Positions 52,165-64,000 of a DNA stretch of 64,000 nucleotides are shown here, piece after piece. Position numbers and translations under genes: made by a program. The notes beneath the pieces were generated by a model, which was given only the letters and a program-made list of their open reading frames with translations, searched no databases and was not told the DNA's origin. Source of the DNA: Phycisphaerales bacterium (lineage in GTDB: Bacteria; Planctomycetota; Phycisphaerae; Phycisphaerales; SM1A02); assembly GCA_029246705.1 (NCBI GenBank), contig JAQWMQ010000027.1, positions 1 through 64,000 on the forward strand, read 5' to 3'. Position 1 is the stretch's first letter; each line of letters opens with the position of its first letter.

Positions 52165-52848
52165 ATGTCCATACACAGATGCATCACACTGACTTGCATG
52201 CTCGTTCTCGCAGGCGCGATCGCCGGGTGCGATGGCTCTGCGGCCAAGCCCAGCGCCACCAACACCAACGCGAAAGTCATTCCTGCGTCCCACTTCATCG
52301 TGGGCGACAAGCCCGCCAACGCGCCCATGCTGACCGAGGTCAAGGCCGGTTCGAAGGTCGGTGACAAGGTGATGTTCGAAGCCCGGGTCGGCGGACGCAG
52401 TAACGTCTTCGTCGATGAGCTGGCGATCTTCATGGCCGCGGATCCCCGATTGGTCTCCTGCGATCAACGACCAGGCGACCACTGCGCGGTGCCGTGGGAT
52501 TACTGCTGCGAAGACGGCAATCTCATAAAGGCCGGAACGGCGACCATCCAGATCATGAATGATGAGGGTGCGCCCTATGCCGTGTCCGCCGAAGACCAGG
52601 GTGGCATCAAGCCATTGAAGACCGTGGTGATCCAGGGCGTGGTCAGCGCCAAGGATGACAACGGCGTATTCGTGGTCGATGCCAACAACATCTGGGTCGG
52701 CACGATTCCAGCAGAACCCCCCGCTCCTGAAACCGACGCAGATGCTGCTCATGATCACGACCACGACCATGACCATGACCATGACCATGACCATGATCAC
52801 GACCATGACCATGACCACGACCATGACCACGACCATGACCACGGTTAA
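52165..52848 (+). CDS. Lipoprotein with a 16-histidine His-Asp tail
   Basis: A 227-residue predicted lipoprotein (lipobox AGAIAGC, Cys near residue 22). The middle (about 45-185) is a small beta-rich domain with cysteines in RLVSCDQRPGDHCAVPWDYC, a pattern I associate with planctomycete proteins of unknown job. It ends in 31 alternating residues (16 His, 15 Asp) plus Gly. ATG 52165 has an AAGGAG site and gives a normal lipoprotein signal; an in-frame ATG at 52141 adds eight residues. Such His-Asp tails bind divalent metals (zinc, nickel, copper, cobalt) in other proteins. It ends the exporter cluster, so it probably delivers or buffers metal at the envelope (inference). Confidence 0.88.
   Translation: MSIHRCITLTCMLVLAGAIAGCDGSAAKPSATNTNAKVIPASHFIVGDKPANAPMLTEVKAGSKVGDKVMFEARVGGRSNVFVDELAIFMAADPRLVSCDQRPGDHCAVPWDYCCEDGNLIKAGTATIQIMNDEGAPYAVSAEDQGGIKPLKTVVIQGVVSAKDDNGVFVVDANNIWVGTIPAEPPAPETDADAAHDHDHDHDHDHDHDHDHDHDHDHDHDHDHDHG
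52750..52842 (+). repeat. Tandem His-Asp codon repeat (31 codons)
   Basis: Alternating CAY GAY codons encode 16 His and 15 Asp. CAT/CAC and GAT/GAC are mixed irregularly, which argues for selection on the peptide rather than recent slippage only. The six-base unit also makes the tract prone to expansion. Confidence 0.95.
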
Positions 52849-52857
52849 AGACGCCAC

Positions 52858-54378
52858 GTGAACGGTTCGCCACTGGTTCTTGGGATTGATGTCGGCACCT
52901 CGGGGGCGAAGGTGCTCGCGGTCGATGGATCGGGCAGGATTCTTGCGGAATCACTGACCACGTACCAATGTGCGACACCTTGCCCGGGACACTCGGAGCA
53001 GAACCCCGAGGACTGGGTCACGGGAACGGTACGAGGCATCAAGCGGGTGCTCCGTGACCCCGAAGTCGACCCGAACAGGGTGTGCTCGATCGGTCTCACC
53101 GGCCAGATGCACGGGTTGGTGGCACTGGATGAAGACCTGGCGGTGATCAGGCCTGCAATCCTCTGGAACGATCAACGCTCAGCGCCCCAGTGCGAGTCCA
53201 CCGAAGCCGAACTGGGCCTGGATTTCCTGCTGCAGAACACCGGGAACAGGATGCTGCCCGGTTTCACCGCACCCAAGCTGCTCTGGATGCGGGAGCACGA
53301 ACCCGAAGCCTACGACCGTATCAGGCACGTACTCCTGCCCAAGGACTACGTCAGGTTTCGCCTGGGTTCGAACCTGATGACGGATGTCTCGGATGCCTCG
53401 GGAACCAGTGTCTTCAATTGTGGCAAGCGGACCTGGTCCAACGCGATGTTTGATGCGCTGGACCTGCCCGAACACTGGTGGCCGGATGCCGCGGAGTCAT
53501 CCGAAGTGGTCGACACGTTGAACCCACCCATGACGTCGGAGCTGGGACTGCCGCCACGACTTCCCCTGGTGGCGGGTGCCGGTGACCAGGCGGCCAGTGC
53601 AGTGGGTACGGGCATCGTCGAAGAAGGCATCGTTTCCGCGACGATGGGCACCTCGGGCGTGGTCTTCGCCTCGAGCAACAGCTGGCGCACCACACCGGAA
53701 GGATCCCTGCACGCATTCTGCCATGCGGTTCCGGGCACCTGGCACCTGATGGGCGTGATGCTCAGCGCCGGGGGCAGTTTCGGCTGGTTCAACCGGGCGA
53801 TCACACCGGACATCGCCGAAGCTGCCAGAGCTCGCGATGTCGACCCCTACGACGAACTGTGCGAACTGGCTTCCGGTGTGCAAGCCGGAGCGGAAGGCCT
53901 GTTCTTCCTGCCCTACCTCACCGGGGAAAGAACACCCCATGTCGATGCCGACGCACGCGGCTGCTTCATCGGGCTCACGCCCACGCACGACCGAACGCAC
54001 CTGACCCGGGCCGTGCTCGAAGGTGTCAGCCATGGCATGCGTGATTGCCTGGACCTGATTCGAACCACCGGCGTGAACCCGTCCGTGGTCCGCCTTTCTG
54101 GTGGCGGGGCCAGGAATGCATTCTGGCGTCAGTTGAGTACGGACATCTTCGGGTGCCGGACCGCCACCACCACCACCACCGAAGGCACTGCCTTCGGGGC
54201 GGCCTTGCTTGCCGGCGTGGGCGGAAAACTGTGGCCGGATGTTCCGAGCGCCTGCGCAGCGGTGGTTCGCGAAACGAATCATCTGGATCCCGGCCCCGAA
54301 TCGGAAAGCCAGGACCAACTGCACCGGCGCTATCACGGCCTCTACCCTGCCCTCAAGGGCTGGTGGGCCCGAGGCTGA
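52858..54378 (+). CDS. xylB: Xylulokinase
   Basis: A 506-residue FGGY-family kinase that phosphorylates D-xylulose, feeding the pentose phosphate pathway. It has the N-terminal phosphate motif GIDVGTSGAKVLAVDG (9-24), the xylulokinase signature TGQMHGLVALD near 80, and substrate Asp in GAGDQAASAVGTG near 240. GTG 52858 is the start, 9 bases after the His-rich lipoprotein stop and without a clear ribosome-binding site. No isomerase or xylose transporter is adjacent, so its place after the exporter cluster looks accidental. Length is normal for XylB. Confidence 0.93.
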   Translation: MNGSPLVLGIDVGTSGAKVLAVDGSGRILAESLTTYQCATPCPGHSEQNPEDWVTGTVRGIKRVLRDPEVDPNRVCSIGLTGQMHGLVALDEDLAVIRPAILWNDQRSAPQCESTEAELGLDFLLQNTGNRMLPGFTAPKLLWMREHEPEAYDRIRHVLLPKDYVRFRLGSNLMTDVSDASGTSVFNCGKRTWSNAMFDALDLPEHWWPDAAESSEVVDTLNPPMTSELGLPPRLPLVAGAGDQAASAVGTGIVEEGIVSATMGTSGVVFASSNSWRTTPEGSLHAFCHAVPGTWHLMGVMLSAGGSFGWFNRAITPDIAEAARARDVDPYDELCELASGVQAGAEGLFFLPYLTGERTPHVDADARGCFIGLTPTHDRTHLTRAVLEGVSHGMRDCLDLIRTTGVNPSVVRLSGGGARNAFWRQLSTDIFGCRTATTTTTEGTAFGAALLAGVGGKLWPDVPSACAAVVRETNHLDPGPESESQDQLHRRYHGLYPALKGWWARG

Positions 54379-54407
54379 AACGACCAGAGCGTCAGAGAGA
54401 GCATCCC

Positions 54408-54608
54408 ATGCTGCTGTTGATCACCACCATCCTCTCCATGCTTGCCCTTGGCTGGGTGGTCTGGATCACCCTGCAACGACAGGAAGCCGGCGACGAGGTC
54501 TTTCAGGAGAAGCTCAAGAGGGATGACGAACGCGCCCACGAAGGACGCAAGGCGATGCAGGGCCCGAGAAGGCCGCCGGTGGACCAGACCACGAAGCCCC
54601 GGGATTGA
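54408..54608 (+). CDS. Small single-span membrane protein
   Basis: A 66-residue protein: one hydrophobic helix (residues 2-22, ending VVWITL) and a charged cytoplasmic-type tail (VFQEKLKRDDERAHEGRK) rich in Arg/Lys/Glu, ending with Pro and Lys. It starts 29 bases after xylB on the same strand and is convergent with the amidase gene. No family recognised. The N-in, charged-tail form is common in small regulatory or assembly proteins, but no function can be claimed. Confidence 0.6.
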   Translation: MLLLITTILSMLALGWVVWITLQRQEAGDEVFQEKLKRDDERAHEGRKAMQGPRRPPVDQTTKPRD

Positions 54609-54638
54609 TCAGGCCTTCTTCAGAACGTCGTGCAGTGG

Positions 54639-55427
54639 TCAGGCCAGAACGCCGGACCGACGCATGCCGACGATCTCTCGCTGCAGATTGGCGCCGGGAC
54701 AGAGCGTGCTGGCCGAGGACCATTCCTGGTGGGTCAGGATGTTCTTGCCGGGAATCCGGTGACGGGTCGAGAGCGTCAACAGAAGCACGCGAAGACCATT
54801 CAGCTGCTGCTGGGTCGGACGCTGTCGCTCGAAGTTGCCCAGGCAGAGCACCCCGATGTTGCCCTTGTTCTGGTCCTTCACGTGGGCACCCTGGTAACTG
54901 ATCGACCGCGCTTCCCAGGCCCGACCGGAACGGTCGACCACGTAGTGGTAACCGATGTCGGCCCAGTGGTTGCTGCCGACATGCATGGCGCGGATCTTTT
55001 CGATCTGGATCGCGACCTGCCCTGAATTGGTTCCGTAGAAAGGCGTCATCCCATCGTGGTGGATGGTGATGTACCGGCAAGGCGTCATCTTGTTGGCCTG
55101 CGCCGGGTTCAGGTTGCCACGAGCCCATTTGCCGCGCGGCATGACTCCGGGAAGCGAGCTTGAAGCCGTGGTGGCAGTCGAACGAGCCGGAACAGGGGTA
55201 CCGGCATCGGCAAGGGTTCTCGTTTCAGGCCAGATCGCGCCGGGCAGGTTTCGACCACTTCGCTGGGAAGCGCAACCCACCAGTGCACCCAGACCGGCCA
55301 GCAGCATGGCACGACGGGCCAGGCCCCGGGGCCCGGGGGCATCCGTCTGGGGCTCGGAAATCGAAGTGGATGTACCAGCGGAAGGCTGATTCCGGGCAAC
55401 GGCAGGATCAACGGGTGGCTGGGTCAT
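54639..55427 (-). CDS. N-acetylmuramoyl-L-alanine amidase (PGRP/Amidase_2)
   Basis: A 262-residue zinc amidase that cuts peptide from peptidoglycan glycan. An N-terminal stretch of 34 polar residues precedes an RR-containing lipoprotein-like signal (LARRAMLLAGLGALVGC, Cys52). The Amidase_2 domain runs from about 100 to 260: zinc His in ITIHHDGM, the Tyr/His pair in NHWADIGYHYVVD, and the C-terminal His and Cys in HQEWSSASTLCPG. ATG 55427 has GGAG and a Tat-compatible signal. It is divergent from gyrB. A longer upstream frame exists but lacks sense. Cell-wall turnover or muropeptide recycling are likely roles. Confidence 0.9.
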   Translation of the reverse strand: MTQPPVDPAVARNQPSAGTSTSISEPQTDAPGPRGLARRAMLLAGLGALVGCASQRSGRNLPGAIWPETRTLADAGTPVPARSTATTASSSLPGVMPRGKWARGNLNPAQANKMTPCRYITIHHDGMTPFYGTNSGQVAIQIEKIRAMHVGSNHWADIGYHYVVDRSGRAWEARSISYQGAHVKDQNKGNIGVLCLGNFERQRPTQQQLNGLRVLLLTLSTRHRIPGKNILTHQEWSSASTLCPGANLQREIVGMRRSGVLA

Positions 55428-55637
55428 CTCGGACTCCGTTCGAACGCGAAAAACCGGTCCGCACAGCGCCGGGATACCTTCACTATCGACTTCTGCGGCG
55501 CGTGCACTCCAGTATATGGCGGCGCCAGCACGGTTCTCCAGATCATGTGGAATCCATCTGGAAAACAACGTCTTTTCCGGAGATTGAAATGAACCTCGAG
55601 ATCACTTGGAATGGACCCGAAACCTCGGTTTTCAAGC

Positions 55638-55643
55638 TACAAT
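55638..55643 (+). promoter_or_regulatory. Candidate -10 box (TACAAT) for gyrB
   Basis: TACAAT lies 68 bases upstream of the gyrB ATG in the 284-base divergent space with the amidase gene. No good -35 is seen at 16-18 bases, so it is a weak call. The rest of the space holds nothing I can name. Confidence 0.3.
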
Positions 55644-55645
55644 GA

Positions 55646-58265
<2,620 letters not shown>

Positions 58266-58270
58266 GAAGA

Positions 58271-59641
58271 TCAGCCGGAAGTTGCCGCAGCCTTCTCCGC
58301 TGGCGTAGGCCAGTGTTTCGAAGGAACACGAGCCGACCGGAGATAGGCAGTGAACGCCGCCGCGACCTCGGGGTGCTCGGCCGCGACGTCAGTGGTTTCA
58401 CCCAGATCACGCTCGAGGTCGTACAGCTCGAGCGGGGCTCCCTCGCCAGTCGCACGAACGCCTTTCCACCTGCCCCTGCGAGCGGCCTGGTGGTAGCCAC
58501 CTTCGTGGAATTCCCAGTACTGCCAGCGATCGGCGAGTTCCGGCTGTGAACCGGTGCTCCACAATTCGAGAACGCTCAGTCCATCCTGGTCAGGAGGCGC
58601 ATCGACTCCGATCACCTCGGCCATGGTGGGCAGGACATCGACGAATCCCCACGGCCCGTCCACGGTGGTGCCCGCAGGAACCTGATCGGGCCAGCGCACG
58701 ATCATCGGGACCCGGATGCCGCCATCGTGCATCGATCGCTTGATGCCCTTGAGCGGTCCGTTGGAATCGAAGAAGTCGGGATCGTTGCCACCTTCACGAT
58801 GCGGTCCGTTGTCGGATGTGAAGATCACGATGGTGTTCTTTCCGATCCCGTATTCCTCCAGCTTCGCCATCAGGGCGCCCACGCCGGCATCCATGCGCGT
58901 GATCATCGCTGCGGTGCCCTTCTGCGGCTCGGGCCAGTCCTTCTCGGCATAGGCGCCGAGTTCGGGCACCTCCATGCCCTCGTTGCCCGCTTCGTTGTTC
59001 GCATGCGGAATCGTCAAGGGAAGGAAGAGGAAGAAGGTCTCCTCGTGATGGGCGTCGACCCAGTCAAGGGCTTCCTTCACAAGCAGGTCGTGCGAATAGG
59101 TGTTCTTCACGGTCGCATGGCCGGCACCACTTCGATAGGCATCGGGAACGACGTTGTCGAGCGGGACGCGTTCACCGTCACGAATCAGGAATTCGGGGTA
59201 GTAGTTGTGGGCATGCCCCTGGTCGGGATACCCGAAATAGCTGTCGAAACCCTGGAGCGTGGGCTCGCCACTGCCTCCGGGGTTGCCGAGCCCCCACTTG
59301 CCGATCAAGGTCGTCGCGAAACCCTGCTTGGAAAGCACTTCGGCGAGGGTGACCTCCGCCTCGGGCAGATGCAGCCGTCGGTTGCCTCGCATGAACGTGT
59401 GACCGGTGTGCTTGCCCGTCATCAGGACGCACCTGGATGGCGCACACACCGTCGAACCGGCGTAAGCCTCGGTGAAACGTGCGCCCTGTGCGGCAAGTCG
59501 ATCGATGTTCGGGGTCATGATCATTCGCTGCCCATAGCACCCGAGATCACCATAGCCCAGGTCATCAGCCATGATGAAGACGACGTTGGGTGGTTCCGCC
59601 GCAGCGAAGACGAGACAGGCGAGAGACAGGACCATGGACAT
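58271..59641 (-). CDS. Sulfatase (formylglycine-dependent, arylsulfatase family)
   Basis: A 456-residue exported sulfatase. Signal peptide residues 1-15; metal Asp-Asp 26-27 in MADDLGYGDLGCYG; formylglycine motif CAPSR at Cys66; GFATTLIGKWGLG; and VIFTSDNGPHREGG near 270. ATG 59641 has a GGAG site. It is shorter than the other three sulfatases here and has no extension. It is convergent with gyrB and lies 44 bases after queC's stop on the same strand, so it may be the last gene of a moxR-queC-sulfatase transcript. Substrate unknown. Confidence 0.93.
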   Translation of the reverse strand: MSMVLSLACLVFAAAEPPNVVFIMADDLGYGDLGCYGQRMIMTPNIDRLAAQGARFTEAYAGSTVCAPSRCVLMTGKHTGHTFMRGNRRLHLPEAEVTLAEVLSKQGFATTLIGKWGLGNPGGSGEPTLQGFDSYFGYPDQGHAHNYYPEFLIRDGERVPLDNVVPDAYRSGAGHATVKNTYSHDLLVKEALDWVDAHHEETFFLFLPLTIPHANNEAGNEGMEVPELGAYAEKDWPEPQKGTAAMITRMDAGVGALMAKLEEYGIGKNTIVIFTSDNGPHREGGNDPDFFDSNGPLKGIKRSMHDGGIRVPMIVRWPDQVPAGTTVDGPWGFVDVLPTMAEVIGVDAPPDQDGLSVLELWSTGSQPELADRWQYWEFHEGGYHQAARRGRWKGVRATGEGAPLELYDLERDLGETTDVAAEHPEVAAAFTAYLRSARVPSKHWPTPAEKAAATSG

Positions 59642-59685
59642 GTCTTTGCTCCGAGTGGTGGTCGTGGGTCCGGATGAGCGAGTAT

Positions 59686-60369
59686 TCAGACGTCGGCAAG
59701 TGCGGGATCAGCCACCCCGGCAGTGGCAAACCCGCGCGCACGAAGGATGCACGCATCACATGCACCACACGGAACGCCTGAAACCGAGGGGTCGTAGCAC
59801 GAATGCGTGTGTTCGAGAGGAACATCGAGTTCGAGTGCCCGGGTGACGATCTTCGCCTTGTCGAGTTCCTGGAGCGGGGTTTTGATCGTGACGCCCCCAC
59901 CTTCCACGCCGTCACGGGTGGCCAGTTTCGCCATCACCTCGAAGGCCTTTATGTACTCGGGGCGACAGTCGGGATACCCGGAATAATCGATGGCATTGAC
60001 ACCCAGCCAGATCTCATGCGCGTCACGGACTTCCGCGTAGGCCAGGGCGAATGACAGGAAGATCGTGTTTCGCGCGGGAACATAAGTCACCGGAATGACT
60101 CCGCTCTCATCCAGGGCGTCCTTTGGAACGTCGATCTCGTCGGTGAGGGCACTGGCCCCGAATGCTCGCAGGTCGATGTCGAGGATCTTGTGTTCAACCG
60201 CCCCGAAGTGCGAAGCGATCTCGGCAGCGGCCCCGAGTTCGAACTCATGGCGCTGCCCGTAGCGAAAGCTCAGGGCATGGCAGATCCGTCCCTGCCGAGT
60301 CGCCTCGGCCAGCACCGTGGATGAATCAAGCCCCCCCGAGAGCAGGATGATCGCTTTGGTCTCGCTCAT
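59686..60369 (-). CDS. queC: 7-cyano-7-deazaguanine synthase QueC
   Basis: A 227-residue ATP-dependent ligase that converts 7-carboxy-7-deazaguanine and ammonia to preQ0 on the way to queuosine in tRNA. PP-loop SGGLDSS is at residues 11-17. The C-terminal zinc knuckle has four cysteines in [20 protein letters not shown] (about 192-211). The start is ATG 60369 with a GGGGAG site; an upstream in-frame ATG gives 14 unlike residues. It follows moxR by 16 bases. No other queuosine gene is nearby. Confidence 0.95.
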   Translation of the reverse strand: MSETKAIILLSGGLDSSTVLAEATRQGRICHALSFRYGQRHEFELGAAAEIASHFGAVEHKILDIDLRAFGASALTDEIDVPKDALDESGVIPVTYVPARNTIFLSFALAYAEVRDAHEIWLGVNAIDYSGYPDCRPEYIKAFEVMAKLATRDGVEGGGVTIKTPLQELDKAKIVTRALELDVPLEHTHSCYDPSVSGVPCGACDACILRARGFATAGVADPALADV

Positions 60370-60385
60370 CGGGAACTCCCCTGGC

Positions 60386-61312
60386 TCAGGCGGGACTGGG
60401 AACGCTTTCAAGCACCTTCTGCATGATTCGCCGCGTGGTCAGGGTGTCACCTGCATGCATGTAGGTCTTGCTGATGATTCGGTGGGCACAGACCGGGAGC
60501 ACGTTGGAGACGATGTCATCGGGAACCACGTAGGTTCGACCGGCGAGCAGTGCCGTGGCCCTTGCCGCCTGGGAGAGGGCCAGGGCGCCACGGGGACTGA
60601 CACCGACCTGGAGATCCTCACTCACACGTGTCGCACTGACCAGGTCGATGACGTACTGGACGAGCGAATCGGTCATCCTGACTGCATCGACCTCGTTCTG
60701 CAGCACAACGATATCGTCACCATTCAAGACCGGTTGGAGATCCTGCAGCACCTTTCGAGAAGGCTGCTGGAGGAGGATGCGTGCCTCGTCGCTGGGTGCC
60801 GGATACCCGAGGTTGACGCGCATGAGAAATCGGTCGAGCTGGTTTTCGGGAAGGAAGTAGGTGCCTTCGAATTCGTAGGGGTTCTGGGTGGCGATCACCA
60901 TGAACGGGTCGGGAAGGTCGCGGATCGCCCCTTCCGCGGTGACGGTGTTCTCACTCATGGCCTCGAGCATCGCCGACTGCGTGCGGGGCGTCGTGCGATT
61001 GATCTCGTCGCAGAGGACGATGCTGGCGAAAATGGGTCCCGGCCTGAATTCGAACTCCTCGGTGCCCTTGCGATAGATCGAGACACCGGTGATGTCGGCG
61101 GGAAGCAGGTCTGGCGTGCACTGGATGCGACTGAAGCTGCAGTCGATCGAGCGCGCCAGGGCATTCGCGAGGACGGTCTTGCCGACGCCCGGGACATCCT
61201 CGATCAGGGCGTGACCGCGGGAAAGCAGGCAGGTCATGATCCTGTCCACCGCCTGGGTGTTGCCCATGTAGACGGAAACGATGTTTGCGCGAAGTCGCTC
61301 AATGGCATTCAT
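60386..61312 (-). CDS. MoxR-family AAA ATPase
   Basis: A 308-residue AAA+ protein: Walker [15 protein letters not shown] (40-53), Walker [21 protein letters not shown] near 105-125, sensor 1 in [20 protein letters not shown] near 160, arginine finger region [12 protein letters not shown], and a lid domain to the end. MoxR proteins are chaperones that activate metal or cofactor enzymes, usually next to DUF58 and VWA genes. Here those partners are absent and queC follows instead. ATG 61312 has no Shine-Dalgarno; a TAGAAT -10 candidate lies immediately upstream. Confidence 0.92.
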   Translation of the reverse strand: MNAIERLRANIVSVYMGNTQAVDRIMTCLLSRGHALIEDVPGVGKTVLANALARSIDCSFSRIQCTPDLLPADITGVSIYRKGTEEFEFRPGPIFASIVLCDEINRTTPRTQSAMLEAMSENTVTAEGAIRDLPDPFMVIATQNPYEFEGTYFLPENQLDRFLMRVNLGYPAPSDEARILLQQPSRKVLQDLQPVLNGDDIVVLQNEVDAVRMTDSLVQYVIDLVSATRVSEDLQVGVSPRGALALSQAARATALLAGRTYVVPDDIVSNVLPVCAHRIISKTYMHAGDTLTTRRIMQKVLESVPSPA

Positions 61313-61313
61313 G

Positions 61314-61326
61314 TAGAATCATTCTA
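61314..61326 (-). promoter_or_regulatory. Candidate -10 box and palindrome in front of moxR
   Basis: TAGAAT-C-ATTCTA is a perfect 6-bp palindrome ending 2 bases before the moxR ATG. On the minus strand its TAGAAT (61326-61321) is a good -10 hexamer only about 8 bases from the ATG, which has no Shine-Dalgarno, so a leaderless mRNA is possible. It could also be an operator. Confidence 0.35.
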
Positions 61327-61384
61327 GGTTGTTGGAATCAGTCGAGACAGTCCTGTTCCATTTCAAGTGGTGCAACCAAGCCCT

Positions 61385-62209
61385 ATGAGCGATCCAGAAG
61401 CCCAAGGTGAGCCCCAAAAAAATCTGAAATGCGACCGCTGTCAGTATGAACTGCGCTCGCTGCCGATCGACGCGGCGTGCCCGGAGTGCGGCCTGCCCAT
61501 CAGGATCTCGATAAGACGCCACGAAGAGATCTTCGCCCCGAAGAAGAACCTGCCAAGGCTCAAGCTCACGCTGATGTTTCTGCTGGTGGCCACCCTGACC
61601 GGTTCACCGGCCCTGGTCGGCTTCGCCATCATGGACTGGCTGAATCCGAGGATCATGTCGGCCAACATCGGCTTGGAGGAGATCCCGGGCCTCTACAACC
61701 CCATCGTCTGGTTGCTGCTTGCGGGATCGCTGAGTCCCCTGTTCACGATCCTGTCGGTACCACGGGAGCTGTCCTTGCATCGCTATCGAAAACGGATGGT
61801 GCTGTTGCTGGTCCTGCTGGGTGGGGGCGGGAGCGCACTGGCTTTCCATGCAAATCCGTTTGACCCCTACAGCTTCGAGATGATCGTGGGATTCACCCTT
61901 TCGGCACTTGCCTGCGCGATCGGCCTGGCAACCGCTTCCGGCTACATAGGAGCGGCCGTGCCTCAGTGGAAACACATGGGATCCGCCCAGCAGACGGCTT
62001 CACCGATGATCGGGGTGATCCTCGTGATCGGAGCGCTGCGACCGCTTTCGGGGCTGGCGACACCGTACAGCCCGCTGTTCCTGGGCATGAAGGTGGCCTT
62101 GATCGGCTCGGAATTCCTGCTGGTGATCGGTACCTGCTACCTGCTGACCAACCGACTGTGGCTCGCCTGGCGACTCATCCAGGCCCTCAGAGAACCTCAA
62201 GCACCCTGA
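61385..62209 (+). CDS. Zinc-ribbon multi-pass membrane protein
   Basis: A 274-residue protein with an N-terminal zinc ribbon (CDRCQYELRSLPIDAACPEC, residues 16-35) and about six membrane helices after residue 60 (LTLMFLLVATLTGSPALVGF and later segments). Zinc ribbon plus multi-span layout is common among uncharacterised planctomycete membrane proteins; a regulatory or assembly role is a guess. ATG 61385 is preferred to GTG 61367. It is divergent from moxR, with 72 bases between starts, and upstream of groEL but separated from it by 288 bases. Confidence 0.8.
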   Translation: MSDPEAQGEPQKNLKCDRCQYELRSLPIDAACPECGLPIRISIRRHEEIFAPKKNLPRLKLTLMFLLVATLTGSPALVGFAIMDWLNPRIMSANIGLEEIPGLYNPIVWLLLAGSLSPLFTILSVPRELSLHRYRKRMVLLLVLLGGGGSALAFHANPFDPYSFEMIVGFTLSALACAIGLATASGYIGAAVPQWKHMGSAQQTASPMIGVILVIGALRPLSGLATPYSPLFLGMKVALIGSEFLLVIGTCYLLTNRLWLAWRLIQALREPQAP

Positions 62210-62333
62210 CGCCTTCAGCCTTTGAACGGACTGCCACGATGGCAGGAAGTGGGCCCGCTTGTGGCGCGAAGGGGCACCCTCGAAGGGCATGAGGCAAGCG
62301 GCGAATCGCAGGAACCCCTGATGAGAGCAGCTG

Positions 62334-62369
62334 AAGGCGGTTTTTGTGGAATCCCGCTTCGACCGCCTT
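62334..62369. other. Hairpin in the groEL upstream region
   Basis: AAGGCGGT (62334-62341) and ACCGCCTT (62362-62369) are exact complements around a 20-base loop, 129 bases before the groEL ATG. It is not a CIRCE element (no TTAGCACTC/GAGTGCTAA). It may be a terminator of the preceding gene (TTTTT follows the left arm) or a leader structure. Nothing else recognisable lies in 62210-62497. Confidence 0.3.
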
Positions 62370-62497
62370 GGGCACGGGCTTTGATCTCTCTTAGGAGACG
62401 TGCTCCAGAGTGGGCACCATCGATCCAGAAGTCCGCCCGAGGCCAGAGGACGACACTCGTCCCTGCCGTGAGGGCTCAGCTCAGGAGAAGACCAGCC

Positions 62498-64000
<1,503 letters not shown>

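Noticed and set aside
51904-52857. Minus-strand frame with Met-Val and Gly-His-like repeats opposite the His-Asp tail
   Set aside because: The low-complexity N-terminus is only the complement of the His-Asp codon repeat, and the opposite strand has a proper lipoprotein with start site.
62385-62497. CIRCE-like heat-shock operator before groEL
   Set aside because: GTGCTCCAGAGTGGGCAC is only a loose inverted repeat and does not match TTAGCACTC-N9-GAGTGCTAA.

Overview
This 64 kb window is GC-rich bacterial chromosome from a member of the Planctomycetota. That placement rests on gene content I recognise: four FGly-type sulfatases, two pairs of planctomycete DUF1549/DUF1553 (PSD1) and DUF1501 proteins, an exosortase, a dockerin-like 'GDG..DG.DL..ML..W' fragment, and a groEL with no groES directly in front of it. 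A Phycisphaerae-like lineage is a guess. About 50 protein genes are supported. Gene density is high, no intergenic gap exceeds 300 bases, and ATGA stop/start overlaps are frequent. I saw no tRNA, rRNA, CRISPR array, insertion sequence or phage gene. Both edges cut genes: a membrane protein on the left and groEL on the right.

Layout. 1-4758 (minus) is a sulfatase-sulfatase-YceI-membrane protein operon. 4808-11764 is a divergent efflux locus resembling the enterobacterial mdtNOP-ytcA set (TolC lipoprotein, FUSC pump, YtcA-like protein, HlyD adaptor) with an aromatic-ring FAD hydroxylase in the same operon. It is followed by TerC, another sulfatase, a MutT-type NUDIX enzyme and two small unknown genes. 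15353-24549 carries a PanE-like reductase, a DUF4145 two-gene unit, PgeF, a large hybrid histidine kinase, an unknown protein, a lipoprotein, an rRNA m5C methyltransferase and RNase D. 24844-37951 holds a SYLF lipoprotein, the two PSD1/DUF1501 pairs, a Cys-repeat lipoprotein, a SixA-type phosphatase, and an exosortase-EpsI fusion next to an orphan dockerin-like fragment. 38087-45526 has an OlsF-like two-domain acyltransferase and a transporter/beta-mannosidase operon.

45631-52848 is the most interesting segment: a plus-strand cluster of a Cys-rich exported protein, TolC lipoprotein, HlyD/MacA adaptor, LolD-type ATPase, two different FtsX/MacB-type permeases, and a lipoprotein ending in 16 alternating His-Asp units. 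I interpret it as a candidate ABC-driven tripartite exporter for a metal ion or metal complex. That role is inferred from context and composition, not from a recognised family.

52858-64000 contains xylulokinase, a small membrane protein, a PGRP-type amidase, gyrB, the fourth sulfatase, queC, a MoxR ATPase, a zinc-ribbon membrane protein and partial groEL.

Taken together the genes fit a heterotrophic planctomycete that degrades sulfated and mannose/xylose-containing polysaccharides (sulfatases, beta-mannosidase, sodium symporter, xylulokinase, PSD1/DUF1501 pairs), exports toxic aromatics and possibly metals, and keeps housekeeping genes (gyrB, groEL, rnd, queC) interspersed.
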